From the NCBI GenBank assembly GCA_964599635.1, contig CAZRGM010000002.1, positions 24,816 through 88,815 on the forward strand: a DNA stretch of 64,000 bases, written 5' to 3'. The notes beneath the pieces were generated by a model that saw nothing but the letters and a program-made list of their open reading frames with translations, had not been told where the DNA came from and ran no database searches. The stretch comes from WJMT01 sp964599635 (GTDB taxonomy: Bacteria > Acidobacteriota > Aminicenantia > Aminicenantales > Aminicenantaceae). The stretch's first letter is position 1. Every line of letters starts with the position of its first letter. Positions 18,020 to 28,107 of the stretch are shown in pieces. Made by a program: the position numbers and the translations under genes.

Positions 18020-21000
18020 TTAGAACTCGAACCTCACTCCAAATCTCAGCAGTCTTGGATTCAGGATTTCATTCAGTGATCCTGCTGTCGCACTGGGAGC
18101 AAAATCATAGCTTCCATCCGGGTAAATGTAAATAGTTCCCCAATCATACTGGTATCTTCTGTTCTCGATGGTGCTGTTCAAGGCATTAAAAAGGTCTGCC
18201 ATCAAATAGATTTTCCCCATATCTCCCACATTGAGCACTTTTTCAAGACGGAGGTCCAGTTTGTAGAATGTGGGAAGGCTCTCATCACCAAACGGCTCCA
18301 GATACAGGGTTTCACTTCGGTCTCTTGGATTTGGAACTCTGTAGTCAACAACACCGACTGTTCTTCTAAGCAGCCATCCATCTCTGGCTTGAAAGTTAAA
18401 AGAGATATGAACACCATAGGGAAGCTGATACAATCCTGTGAGTTTGAGCATCCATGGGGAATAAGTGTACTGATCGATTTTTCCGCTGGCTCCGCCCTGA
18501 TAAGGCGAATAAACTCTTCCGTCCAGAGCCCAGTTGTTTGTGAGACTCCAATACCCTTCATCTCCATAATGAACTTTCTGATTCTGGAAAGTAAAGCTTC
18601 CGTTCAGCATCCATCGGTTAGAAAGTCTCTTGTTAAAGATGATGTCAAATCCCCAGTAATCATTATAAAAATCAGGTCGTAGCGAACGTCGATAATAAGG
18701 TGAGTAGTAAGAGGGATCATAACCATTGTAATCATTGGTCATGTAGTAGTAAGGATGGTCATCGGCACCGCCCATATCGCCATTCCAAGGTGTGTCATAG
18801 CTGCTGACATCAAAACTGCCCGGAATAGAGGGCGCCTGCACATACCAATCCTGAGTCTGAAACCTGACTGCATTTCCACTCGCATCCACAAAGTGTTTAA
18901 CACTCCAGACAGCTTTGTCATATCTTCGGTAAGTCGCGTTTACAGAGACTCCGAAATCAGGAAGAACTTCTCTTTGAAGAGCCAACAGAATTTCTGTGGT
19001 CCTAGGAGATTGAGCATCAGGTTCAAATGAACCATAGGGGTCTGTTAAAGACAGGGGATTGGTGATATCATAACCTCCCCAATAAGAACCGTAGGCATCA
19101 TTTAAATCTCCAGAAAAACTTCCTCCTGGAAAAACTGGATAAGGGGTGTACATTCCATCTCCCACTGTTGCCCAGTAGAGCTCATTAAGCGCAACCACAT
19201 TATCGCCGTTATCCTTCCACCAAAAATCAACCCATCCACCTGTTCCGCCGGGCTTCCAGTAACCGCCCATCATTCCCATGAAGTCTCCATACTGAGCGAA
19301 TGAGAGCTTGGCAATGGTTTTCCCATCACCGGTCACATCATAGGTGACTCCGATTCTGGGGGAGAATGTCTTCCACCAGTAGGGATCACCCTTGTAATCT
19401 GTGGCTCTCACTTCATCAATTTCAACACCTGGCAGAAGCTGATCTAAGGCAGCTATCGCGTCCGGAGATGCCACTTCATCCCATGCCGGATTGCCATCTA
19501 CAGCTTCCACCGTAAATGGGGCGACATAGGGCTGCTGCTGGTCGTATCTCAAACCCAGAAGCAGGATGAACCTTCCGAAAGTGACGGTATCTCTCAGATA
19601 AAAAGAATAAGCGTCGACTCCAATGTCTTCATAGTAACCCCTCCAGTACATGAAACGTCTTATGTTGTCTGGGTTTTCAGCTGTGGTGGGAATCCCGTCG
19701 CCGTTCCAGTCAGCGGTTGGAGAAATGTAGTTCCAATAAATTCCCATGTTGCCTGTATAAACCGATTCGGTATAGGCACGTCTGGCTGCATACTCGGCAC
19801 CAAATAAAATCTCATGGCTGGCACCTAAAAAGCTGTCATTAAAATAGGTCCCTCTTACCGCATACTGGCTCACAGGTCTTTCCACATAGTAACGCCATTC
19901 TCCCACATCTCCATCCGGTGCCATGCAGGTATAATTCTTGCGATCATACCACCAGGGATTTTCAAAATCCAGGTCATCCATAGGTGTCAAGTTAAATCCG
20001 GCATCAGAGTAAGTGTACATGGCGGAGACAAAGAAATTGTCTCCGAACATGTGCTCATCCTGGAGCTTAAAGATGGGGCTTCCAAAATAATAGCGTCCGC
20101 CTTGATAATATCCTCCGGGCAGATACGCACTGGAAGATCGGCCCCATTTGTTTTTACCGCCCACATGCAGGAAAGCCTCAAATCGGTTTTCTGGAATGAT
20201 TTGGGCATTCAGTTTGAAGGCATAGTTTGCGAGTAGGGTGTCATCATCCCTTCCATAGACTGTGGTGGTCTTGATATCCTGCACACCGTAAGAACCCCAT
20301 GCCCAAATATGATCTTTCCAAATCGGCACACCCAGGTTAAAACCATAATCTTTGATGCTGTTAACTCTGTTAATTCCAATAAATCCGGGCTCATCCGCTC
20401 GGACTTCTTCCACATAATCTTTATTGGCAGCCTGGAATTTCTGATCAGTCATGTACCATCGTCCACCCAGACTCACTTTGTTTCCACCTCGCCGGGTGAC
20501 CAGGTTAATGGAAACTCCGCCTGTCTGTGTGGTCACATCCGCACCACCCACAGTGACCTTCATCTCTTCAAAGGCATCAAAGTCATAATAACTCGGAGAG
20601 GCTCCAATCGCCGCTGGGTCTGTGATGACCATGCCGTCCATATTCCAAACACTCTGGGCATCACTGGAAGCTCCACGAGAAGCCATTTCGGACTGCTGTC
20701 CAGATTCAGCTCCTCCGACATTCTCTCGGTCCATTAAAATGGAAGGTGCCATCTGAAGGATAACCCAGGGGTCTCGGGCTGTAGGTAGAGACTGAAGAAT
20801 TTCATGGGTTACGTTCTGACCCACTTCTGTCTTCTTGGTGTCCACAACAGGTGTCACTGCTGTGACAGTGACTTCCTCTTCCAAGGCTCCCATTTCCATG
20901 TCAAGGTTGATCTCAACATTTGAACCCACCACCACGATGATGTTCTGCTTGATGGCGGTTTTGAAACCTTCCAGTTCAGCTTTGATGGTGTAGTCGCTGG

Positions 21001-21214
21001 CTGGAGCCAGAGAGACGAACCTGAATCGTCCCTGATTGGAAGTGATATCGGTCATAGCTCCGGTTTTTGAACCGGTCAAAGTGACCGTCACACCAGGAAG
21101 AGGATTTCCTTCCGTGTCTGTAATCTCACCGAAGATATCTCCAGTTCTCTGCTGCGCCATAATTAATGGAGAAACAAGTAACAACACAAAAAATAAGCTA
21201 AAAACTTTACGCAA
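18020..21214 (-). CDS. TonB-dependent receptor, Oar-like, with carboxypeptidase-regulatory-like N-terminus
   Basis: 1064 aa from a TTG start at 21214 with GGAGG 6-7 nt upstream. A signal peptide ends near LIMAQQ. A carboxypeptidase-regulatory-like domain (about residues 25-110, GEITDTEGNPLPGVTVTL) leads to a plug domain (about 115-245, TVTAVTPVVDTKKTEVGQNV) and a large barrel ending in Phe (LRFGVRFEF), typical of outer-membrane proteins. No clear TonB box was identified. Such receptors import large or scarce substrates with TonB energy; the ligand is unknown. It has a strong terminator of its own. The 426-bp upstream gap holds a small hairpin (21268-21284, GGAGTGA/TCACTCC) that would lie in the leader, and nothing else clear. 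Confidence 0.9.
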   Translation of the reverse strand: MRKVFSLFFVLLLVSPLIMAQQRTGDIFGEITDTEGNPLPGVTVTLTGSKTGAMTDITSNQGRFRFVSLAPASDYTIKAELEGFKTAIKQNIIVVVGSNVEINLDMEMGALEEEVTVTAVTPVVDTKKTEVGQNVTHEILQSLPTARDPWVILQMAPSILMDRENVGGAESGQQSEMASRGASSDAQSVWNMDGMVITDPAAIGASPSYYDFDAFEEMKVTVGGADVTTQTGGVSINLVTRRGGNKVSLGGRWYMTDQKFQAANKDYVEEVRADEPGFIGINRVNSIKDYGFNLGVPIWKDHIWAWGSYGVQDIKTTTVYGRDDDTLLANYAFKLNAQIIPENRFEAFLHVGGKNKWGRSSSAYLPGGYYQGGRYYFGSPIFKLQDEHMFGDNFFVSAMYTYSDAGFNLTPMDDLDFENPWWYDRKNYTCMAPDGDVGEWRYYVERPVSQYAVRGTYFNDSFLGASHEILFGAEYAARRAYTESVYTGNMGIYWNYISPTADWNGDGIPTTAENPDNIRRFMYWRGYYEDIGVDAYSFYLRDTVTFGRFILLLGLRYDQQQPYVAPFTVEAVDGNPAWDEVASPDAIAALDQLLPGVEIDEVRATDYKGDPYWWKTFSPRIGVTYDVTGDGKTIAKLSFAQYGDFMGMMGGYWKPGGTGGWVDFWWKDNGDNVVALNELYWATVGDGMYTPYPVFPGGSFSGDLNDAYGSYWGGYDITNPLSLTDPYGSFEPDAQSPRTTEILLALQREVLPDFGVSVNATYRRYDKAVWSVKHFVDASGNAVRFQTQDWYVQAPSIPGSFDVSSYDTPWNGDMGGADDHPYYYMTNDYNGYDPSYYSPYYRRSLRPDFYNDYWGFDIIFNKRLSNRWMLNGSFTFQNQKVHYGDEGYWSLTNNWALDGRVYSPYQGGASGKIDQYTYSPWMLKLTGLYQLPYGVHISFNFQARDGWLLRRTVGVVDYRVPNPRDRSETLYLEPFGDESLPTFYKLDLRLEKVLNVGDMGKIYLMADLFNALNSTIENRRYQYDWGTIYIYPDGSYDFAPSATAGSLNEILNPRLLRFGVRFEF

Positions 21215-21640
21215 TTTTTTCCTCCTTTTTACCCAAAATTAATTCGGGAAAAGTTTCCTCTAACTCAGGAGTGAAATTCACTCCACCCTCTTTTCTTATT
21301 ATGCTTTTTAAATATCTCTGGTAACGGACACCTCCTTTTGAATTATAATAATCCATCTTTTCATAATAAAATGAGCAATTTTCATGCCAATTCAGATTTC
21401 TTTGCTATATAATGAAATATCAAGCAGATAGCAAAATCTAGCCTTAGGTATTTTTTTTAAATAATCCAAAAAATTGAATATCCTCCAATTTATTGAATCA
21501 ATCCATTATTTTTTTCATTGCCTTAGAAAAATCTTCTAGTCTTCCAAATGGGAGTTGATGCTATCCAAATGAAATTCAGGTATATCTAAATTTCATCTTT
21601 ACCTTTTGTGAATTATTTTTTACCATCTTTATAAAGAAAA

Positions 21641-24124
21641 ATGAAAAAAATCAAAGGAAAACATGTTTTTCTGATTCTCTTCATTGTGTTCCTGTTAAGC
21701 CGGATCATCCACATTCAGGCAGACCCTCCTCAATACTTAAGCGAAAGCTTAGGGCCTTTCTTTGATGAAGGGATTTACAATCATAATGCCCGAAATCTTA
21801 TATTATTTGGAAAGTGGAAGCTGGACGAATGGAATGACTTCTATTACAGTGCGGTCTCCACCTGGCTGAAATACCTAACCTTTCAGTTCATAGGAATCGG
21901 ACGAGCGCAGATCCGCCTTTTTTCCATATTTTTCAGTATGATCTCTCTTCTGTTTATATACTGTGCTGCCAAGGAAAGCTATGGAGAAAATACTGGAATC
22001 CTGGCTCTCCTGCTGTTTGGAATCAATTTCATATCCACTATGTATGCCCGTCTCGGAATGCAGGATACTCAGACCCTGACCGTCTTTATTATTGGTTTTT
22101 ATCTATGGCAGAAAGGGATAAAAAAAAACGGAACCCAAAAAGGAAACTGGATGCTCTTTTTTTCGGGAATTGTTTTCTTTTTAAGTTATACCTTTAAAAA
22201 CCTTTTTTTGTATCTTCTTCCGGTTCCCCTAATAGCTTATGGATTATATTCACTGATCTATATTCACCACAAAGCTTATCTTAAAAAACTTTTTAAAGGA
22301 TTTATTTATTTCTCAACTGGAATGATTGCCTCCTTCATTTTATGGTTTACTGCCTTTTACCTTCCATTTAAAGACCCTATATCCCAATTCGGTAAATTTT
22401 TTACCACCCAGCAAATGTTTCCTGAAAAAAACATTGCTTTTTATCTAAACAATCTCGCCCGCACATTCCTCTTTAAATACGCTTCCGGAAGTCCTGCTGT
22501 TTTATTCGGTACATTCCTATTCCTCTTCATGATTTTATACTGGCTTTACATGCGAAAACAGAAACACATCCTTGCCTCGGATGTCTTTCTCGTAACCTGG
22601 TTTGTGGTGTGTTTTTTATTTTTAGGCCTTATCAGCTATCGCCCCACGCGTTACTTTCTTCCCATCATCCCTGTGATGTGTGTGATGACAGCCAGATTCT
22701 TGGTCTCCCTTTATAAAACCTCAAAAATAAAGCGGGTCCGTGCCCTGCACTGGAGTTTCTATCCTCTTGGAATATTGATATTAACAGTTCTTTTCCATCG
22801 AGGTGTGATCCCCTGGTTCTATAGATATCTCAAACTCAAGCCCGCTGATTCTTTTCCTTTTGTTTATCCGGGAAAAATAGAGCTTAGTGTGAGTTTTGTC
22901 ATAGCCTTAATTTTAACCTTGTTTATAGCCAATCCAAAAATATTAAAGAATTGGCGCGAGATTCATCTTCCCAAGGCTGCTTCAGTGAGTCTCATCCTTA
23001 TTCTGGTCCTCACATCCATCTATCTAGAGGGAAAGCACTATTACCGATGGTCTCATTTTCCCCAATATTTTGTGCACAATCTAGGAAAAGACCTCAAAAA
23101 ATATATAGGCCAAAGCGGTTATTTAGGGGGCATGGATGCACCAGGTGCTGCTTTCGACACCCCTTATAAAGTGCTCATCTCTTACGACAAATTTGTTAAC
23201 TACAGAGAAAATCCCATCAAAAAATATGGGCTCACTCATCTTTTATTGGTAGACAACAGGGATATTCATGAAAAAGATTATTACTTTAAAAAATATCCTG
23301 AGGAGATGAAATGTGCCACTCTTCTTAATCAGTACAACTTCAATAAAAAAAATACTAAATTTTATTTATACTCTCTGGTAGATCCTAAAATCCTATCTCT
23401 TTCTGCCCCCGCCAAAATATCTGATCATCAAGAACTGCTTAAAGTCAAAGTCAAAGTCAAAAACTGCGATCCCAGACAACCTAAAAAACTGCATCTCAAC
23501 TGGCTTCTTTTTCCTGAAAAATCCTTCGTGACCCTAAATGCAGCAACCTCTGGAAAGGAAATCCTCTCTTGGATACCTCCTGAGACAAATAAAGACTTCA
23601 TTTTAATCGGAAATCCTCCTTCTAATTCTGGAAAGTACAGACTCTTTGTCTACTGGGAACCCCAAAAAGAATATCATTATCCGGTCACTTTAATGACTCA
23701 TCAGATAGGGAGTGTTGTCTGCGACCCTCAAGCCCTGGAAGAAAAGGCCATCTATCATAGTCCAGAAAAACAGCACCGAACAGGATTTTTGTGTTATGGA
23801 AATTACCGCAGCTTTCAGCCTGGATTGTATGAAGCTTTGTTCAGGATCAAAATAAGCCTAAAAGAACACAATATCACAGTGATCCGTTTAGAAGCTGCTT
23901 CTAATTTTGGGAAAAACACATTGAACAAAATAGATCTCCAAAATAAAGATTTCAAAAGAGACAAAGAATATCAGTACTTTATTCTTCCTTTTAGACTTGA
24001 AAAAGAAACTAAAAATGTAGAATTCCGCGTTTTTACTATGGGAAAAACTGAGGTATGGGCCGATGACATCCAAATCAAATTCAGAGAAGGAACATGGCAT
24101 AAAGACATCATCATTGTGGATTGA
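21641..24124 (+). CDS. GT-C glycosyltransferase, ArnT/PMT-like membrane protein
   Basis: 827 aa. About 10-12 membrane helices occupy residues 1-470, and the GT-C acidic motif FFDEG lies in the first periplasmic loop (about residues 41-45). Further features are ARLGMQDTQT and SYRPTRYFLPIIPVM, as in ArnT/dolichyl-phosphate-mannose transferase relatives. The C-terminal 350 residues are soluble and beta-rich. GT-C enzymes transfer a sugar from a lipid-phosphate carrier to lipids or proteins outside the membrane; the acceptor is unknown. A sulfatase-fold lipoprotein gene follows after 89 bp, so the two may modify the same envelope glycan or lipid. No ribosome site is obvious. Confidence 0.78.
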   Translation: MKKIKGKHVFLILFIVFLLSRIIHIQADPPQYLSESLGPFFDEGIYNHNARNLILFGKWKLDEWNDFYYSAVSTWLKYLTFQFIGIGRAQIRLFSIFFSMISLLFIYCAAKESYGENTGILALLLFGINFISTMYARLGMQDTQTLTVFIIGFYLWQKGIKKNGTQKGNWMLFFSGIVFFLSYTFKNLFLYLLPVPLIAYGLYSLIYIHHKAYLKKLFKGFIYFSTGMIASFILWFTAFYLPFKDPISQFGKFFTTQQMFPEKNIAFYLNNLARTFLFKYASGSPAVLFGTFLFLFMILYWLYMRKQKHILASDVFLVTWFVVCFLFLGLISYRPTRYFLPIIPVMCVMTARFLVSLYKTSKIKRVRALHWSFYPLGILILTVLFHRGVIPWFYRYLKLKPADSFPFVYPGKIELSVSFVIALILTLFIANPKILKNWREIHLPKAASVSLILILVLTSIYLEGKHYYRWSHFPQYFVHNLGKDLKKYIGQSGYLGGMDAPGAAFDTPYKVLISYDKFVNYRENPIKKYGLTHLLLVDNRDIHEKDYYFKKYPEEMKCATLLNQYNFNKKNTKFYLYSLVDPKILSLSAPAKISDHQELLKVKVKVKNCDPRQPKKLHLNWLLFPEKSFVTLNAATSGKEILSWIPPETNKDFILIGNPPSNSGKYRLFVYWEPQKEYHYPVTLMTHQIGSVVCDPQALEEKAIYHSPEKQHRTGFLCYGNYRSFQPGLYEALFRIKISLKEHNITVIRLEAASNFGKNTLNKIDLQNKDFKRDKEYQYFILPFRLEKETKNVEFRVFTMGKTEVWADDIQIKFREGTWHKDIIIVD

Positions 24125-24213
24125 AATTCAGGTATGGCTGTCGCTTACTTCATTTGCAAAAAGGAGCTTCTTTAGGTTAAAATTTTTGGGTTAATGTATA
24201 AAAAAAGGACCCA

Positions 24214-26463
24214 ATGGAAATTATGAACCATATCAATAAAAAAAATCCCAGGAACAAATTTTCTCTTCTGCTCCTAAGCCCTCTGATAATTGTGCTGCTC
24301 ATTTTATCCTCATGCAGCAGGGATACCGGTTCTGGGAAACCTGAGCCTAAAATAAAAATTTCAAAAAATTTATTGGATAGCTTTAATATTTCAGAAAAGA
24401 TTTACGCCACCAAATATATCGCTGCCTCAAATCCAGATCAAAACCATCATTTCATTTCGGGATGGCATGATCCAGAAAAAAGTTTCCGATGGGCTAAAGA
24501 CAAAAAAAGTGTTCTGGTTTTTAACGCATCACAGGCCCATGATTTAAATCTAGAAACAGAATGCCGATCTCTCCAAGCAGAAAGTTCAAAAAAACAGAAA
24601 GTTCAAATACTCCTTAATTCAAAAAAATTGAGAACCATAGAACTGGATTCTCTTTTCAATGTCTTTAGGATTCCTCTCCCTGCTGACTCAGTCAAAATAG
24701 GCGAAAACACTCTCACCTTCAAGTTTGAATGGGCTCAAAAACCATGTGACTTCTCAAATACAGATGACCACCGTCTATTATCAGCTGCCTTTAAATATTT
24801 CAAATTCTTTCATTCTGAAACAGAACTTTTAGAATCCCCAAAGCCATTCATCCAGAAAAAAAGTGGTGAAGTCATCCATTTCCCAGGAAGTGCCTTTGTT
24901 TTATACTCAAAATGTTTGCCCTCTGAAAATCTTGAAGCTAAAATTTCTAGATTACCTAAAAACATAAAGGCTTATATTAATATAGCTTCGGACAAAGGAA
25001 TCCAAAAAAATTTTGTTTTTAAAAAACCAGGTTCAAAAAAACTCAATAGGAAACACTTTTCCGGGCAATATTTAAAACTGACCTTCTATTTGGAAAAAAG
25101 AAACGGACATCAAGAATCGGCCCAAGACTTTGCTGTTTGGTCTGAAATAAATATTTTAGAGCCGGTCCAGGAAATTAAGATCCAACCAAAGCTCATCGAA
25201 TTATACAACAAACTGCATGCAGAAAAATTTGATATTGTCTATATTGTTCTGGACGCATTCCATGCTCAGCATTCAAATCTTTATGGTTACCACCGAAACA
25301 CCACTCCTTTTTTAAAAAAAATCGGAGAAAAAAATGCCTTTTTCCAAAATTTTTACACCAACAGCCCCTATACTCTAGCCTCAACAGGGACACTGTTTAC
25401 TGCCAGATATCCTCACGAACACGGACTCATAGGAAAAGACACGAGAATCAATCCCGAGCTCCCAAAACTTCAGGAAATCTTATTCAGACATTCAGTTCCT
25501 ACTTTTCTTATCACTGGTCAGCCGTGGTTCTCCCCAGGATGGGGACTATCAGAAGGTTTCACGAAAACATTTTATAATAAATATCAATTGATATGGGCAG
25601 AAGCCTTAACCCAAATATATTCCCATGAATATAAAGATGATCCAAAATTCATTTATATTCATGCTCATCCTCCCCATGCTCCTTATCTTCCTCCCAAAAA
25701 GTTCAGGGTCTTCCCACTCCCTGAAAATATCTCATTCAGTCCCATTCCCCAAAATTTCAGGAAAATAGAAACTGGGGAGATCAAAGTGACAGAGGAGCTT
25801 TTGGATTATATCGAATCTATGTATGATGCCAATATACTCTATGCAGACAGCATGACTGAAGATATATATCATTTTTTCAAAGAAAACAGCCTTCTTAGCC
25901 GAACCATATTCATCATCTCTTCTGACCATGGAGATGCCTGCAAAATGCAGCACGGAAGACTCGGCCATAACACCACTCTTTACCAAGAGATGGTTCACAT
26001 CCCTTTTATTATGATTTTCCCTGAAAAGCTCAATTTGCCTCCTATCAAAGCTCAAATTCCTTCCAGCGTGGTGGATGCTCCAACCACGATCCTAGACATA
26101 TTCGGAATTAAAGACGATTATGGATTTAAAGGAAAAAGCCTCCTGCCTTTTATCTTTTCTCCTGAATACACATCCGCTCATGTTTTTTTAGAAAACTTAT
26201 CTGGAAACAGACATCAAAAAGGGATCATCGAACATCGTTACAAATTCATGTCAACCCAAAATGGCGAGATGCTGTTTGACCTCTGGAATGACTATTCCGA
26301 AAAAATAAACATTTTATCTGAAATGCCTGTGACAGCCGGTTACTTTCGTCAACTCGTAAGATCCTACTCCAGTGATCAGGTGATGAAAATTAATAAAATT
26401 GATTTTGAAAAAATCGACCAAGAAACTCGGGAAAGGCTCAAAAGCCTCGGCTATATTAAGTAG
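24214..26463 (+). CDS. Sulfatase-fold (alkaline phosphatase superfamily) lipoprotein
   Basis: 749 aa with a lipobox (LILSSC) near residue 31. The first 320 residues are beta-rich and not recognised. The C-terminal sulfatase-fold domain (about 340-720) shows metal-site elements IVYIVLDAFHAQHSNLYGY and SSDHGDACKMQHGRLGHN. Where true sulfatases have C/S-x-P-x-R, this has SPYTLASTGTLFTAR, so formylglycine formation is unlikely and Thr or Ser may be the nucleophile, as in phosphotransferases of this superfamily. AAGGA precedes the ATG. It lies 89 bp after the GT-C gene on the same strand. Confidence 0.78.
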   Translation: MEIMNHINKKNPRNKFSLLLLSPLIIVLLILSSCSRDTGSGKPEPKIKISKNLLDSFNISEKIYATKYIAASNPDQNHHFISGWHDPEKSFRWAKDKKSVLVFNASQAHDLNLETECRSLQAESSKKQKVQILLNSKKLRTIELDSLFNVFRIPLPADSVKIGENTLTFKFEWAQKPCDFSNTDDHRLLSAAFKYFKFFHSETELLESPKPFIQKKSGEVIHFPGSAFVLYSKCLPSENLEAKISRLPKNIKAYINIASDKGIQKNFVFKKPGSKKLNRKHFSGQYLKLTFYLEKRNGHQESAQDFAVWSEINILEPVQEIKIQPKLIELYNKLHAEKFDIVYIVLDAFHAQHSNLYGYHRNTTPFLKKIGEKNAFFQNFYTNSPYTLASTGTLFTARYPHEHGLIGKDTRINPELPKLQEILFRHSVPTFLITGQPWFSPGWGLSEGFTKTFYNKYQLIWAEALTQIYSHEYKDDPKFIYIHAHPPHAPYLPPKKFRVFPLPENISFSPIPQNFRKIETGEIKVTEELLDYIESMYDANILYADSMTEDIYHFFKENSLLSRTIFIISSDHGDACKMQHGRLGHNTTLYQEMVHIPFIMIFPEKLNLPPIKAQIPSSVVDAPTTILDIFGIKDDYGFKGKSLLPFIFSPEYTSAHVFLENLSGNRHQKGIIEHRYKFMSTQNGEMLFDLWNDYSEKINILSEMPVTAGYFRQLVRSYSSDQVMKINKIDFEKIDQETRERLKSLGYIK

Positions 26464-26559
26464 TCAATAGAACCCAAGCCAGACCTAAATTTCATGAAGC
26501 GTGCGTTCTCAATATTTATATATTGGATTATTCTTGAACTTAGATAGCTATAGAGGAAA

Positions 26560-26588
26560 GGGCAAGGGATGAGGAATCCCCTGCCCTT
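26560..26588 (+). repeat. Truncated family A repeat
   Basis: GGGCAAGGGATGAGGAATCC is followed at once by CCTGCCCTT, as if the middle of a family A copy were deleted. It lies between the convergent sulfatase and M28 genes. Confidence 0.5.
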
Positions 26589-26616
26589 CCTTCTCAGATG
26601 AATCAAGAGTAAATTT

Positions 26617-28107
26617 TCATTGGGCAAGGTCGATGATAAAATAGGCAAGAAGACGGGCTAGATCTTTCATAAACTCAGGATCTAATTTATCAGCAGTATC
26701 TTTTGTGGTGTGAATGTATTCAGGAACCTGTTCCGTTCTAAAGAACAGGCAAGGAACTCTTTTTTTGAAAAAAGGATCCGCATCTGAGGGGCTTCGGTCT
26801 GGAGAATCAAAATATTCCGGAATTAATTCCATTCGGACTTCTTCTTGATTAATCCTTTTTATGATTTTCCAGTAATAAGGAAAATTCTCTGCTCCAAAAA
26901 CCTTCAAGCTGTTTCCACTGCCGACCATATCCAAATTTATGAATAAGGCTGTTTGTTTCACAGGAAAGAGGGGATTCTTTAAATATTCCTTTGAGCCAAT
27001 GAGTCCCTGCTCTTTACCGCCGAATCCAATAAACAGAACAGAGCGCCTTGGGCTGAGAGGAATTTTTGAAAGGGCCTCTGACACTCCCAGCATCACCGCC
27101 ACTCCAGAAGCGTTGTCATTGGCCCCAGGCATTATCTCATAGCAGAAACCAACATGATCCAGATGGGCTCCTATGATGATGACTTCATCTTTAAGTTCAG
27201 GATCATTTCCCTGGATCAGACCGATCACATTATAGCTAGTTCCCTTGGGATGATGCTCTGTCAGATTTTCCATAGTAAAAATCTTTCCGGTTTCAAAAGA
27301 ATGAGGACTCAAATCATTTTGAATATTTTCTCTTACTTCCTGGGGTTTATACCCGGATCCTGAAAAAATATCCTTGGCTACAGAATCTCCCACATGAGAA
27401 ACAAGAAATCCCTCCACATGATCTGTGTTAGGGTCCACGGTTAGATCATGATAAAGCATGGCTTTAGCTCCTTGGGCTGCCGCCATTTTTACTTTATACA
27501 GATTGATGGAATAATGATTCCATTCTTCAAATTTTCCAGGATTTTCTTTTGGAGATACTGGAACACCTGGCTCCATAAACACAATCTTGTCTTTTACCTC
27601 CACCTCTTGATAGTCGTTGTAATTCAATTCCGGAGCATAAATACCATACCCCACATAAACCACTTCTGCGGTTATGGCTCCAGATCCTGAATCAGCTCCA
27701 GGATAGTATTCTTCCTCATATTTATAATACTTTTTTTTATTGAGATTCTGGGAGTCATAATGATAGGCCAGCTCCCCTCCTTTAAAAACCACAGTGTAGG
27801 GATTGAGGAAAGACTGGAAGTAGGTATTTTTATTCCCTGCAGGAATAACCTTCCATTTGTTGAAAAGAGAAGCCACCCATTCAGCTGCTTGTCTGTATTC
27901 CTGGGTTCCCGAGAGTCTCCCAGCGTATTTTTCGGAACTTAGCTCTGCCGCATAACCCAGAATTTTTTGATCGGAAATGGATTGGATGGCTGTTTCCATA
28001 GCCTTCTTTTCTGTTTTCTCAAAATCCTGGAGCATCATAAAAGAGCAGGAAATCGTTAATAAAACCAATAAGCTTAAACACACCGATTTCATTGAAATTT
28101 TTTTCAT
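26617..28107 (-). CDS. M28-family zinc aminopeptidase, exported
   Basis: 496 aa with an N-terminal hydrophobic export signal, possibly a lipoprotein (TISC). An inserted PA-like region (about residues 110-270) precedes the M28 catalytic domain. Zinc ligands are visible in order: GAHLDH, GANDNASG, FGGKEQGLIGS, INLDMVG and a final HTTKDT, so all five are kept. M28 enzymes remove N-terminal residues from peptides. The start overlaps the stop of the alpha-oxoamine synthase gene by 4 bp (ATGA), indicating coupled translation. A second Met lies five codons inside. Confidence 0.87.
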   Translation of the reverse strand: MKKISMKSVCLSLLVLLTISCSFMMLQDFEKTEKKAMETAIQSISDQKILGYAAELSSEKYAGRLSGTQEYRQAAEWVASLFNKWKVIPAGNKNTYFQSFLNPYTVVFKGGELAYHYDSQNLNKKKYYKYEEEYYPGADSGSGAITAEVVYVGYGIYAPELNYNDYQEVEVKDKIVFMEPGVPVSPKENPGKFEEWNHYSINLYKVKMAAAQGAKAMLYHDLTVDPNTDHVEGFLVSHVGDSVAKDIFSGSGYKPQEVRENIQNDLSPHSFETGKIFTMENLTEHHPKGTSYNVIGLIQGNDPELKDEVIIIGAHLDHVGFCYEIMPGANDNASGVAVMLGVSEALSKIPLSPRRSVLFIGFGGKEQGLIGSKEYLKNPLFPVKQTALFINLDMVGSGNSLKVFGAENFPYYWKIIKRINQEEVRMELIPEYFDSPDRSPSDADPFFKKRVPCLFFRTEQVPEYIHTTKDTADKLDPEFMKDLARLLAYFIIDLAQ

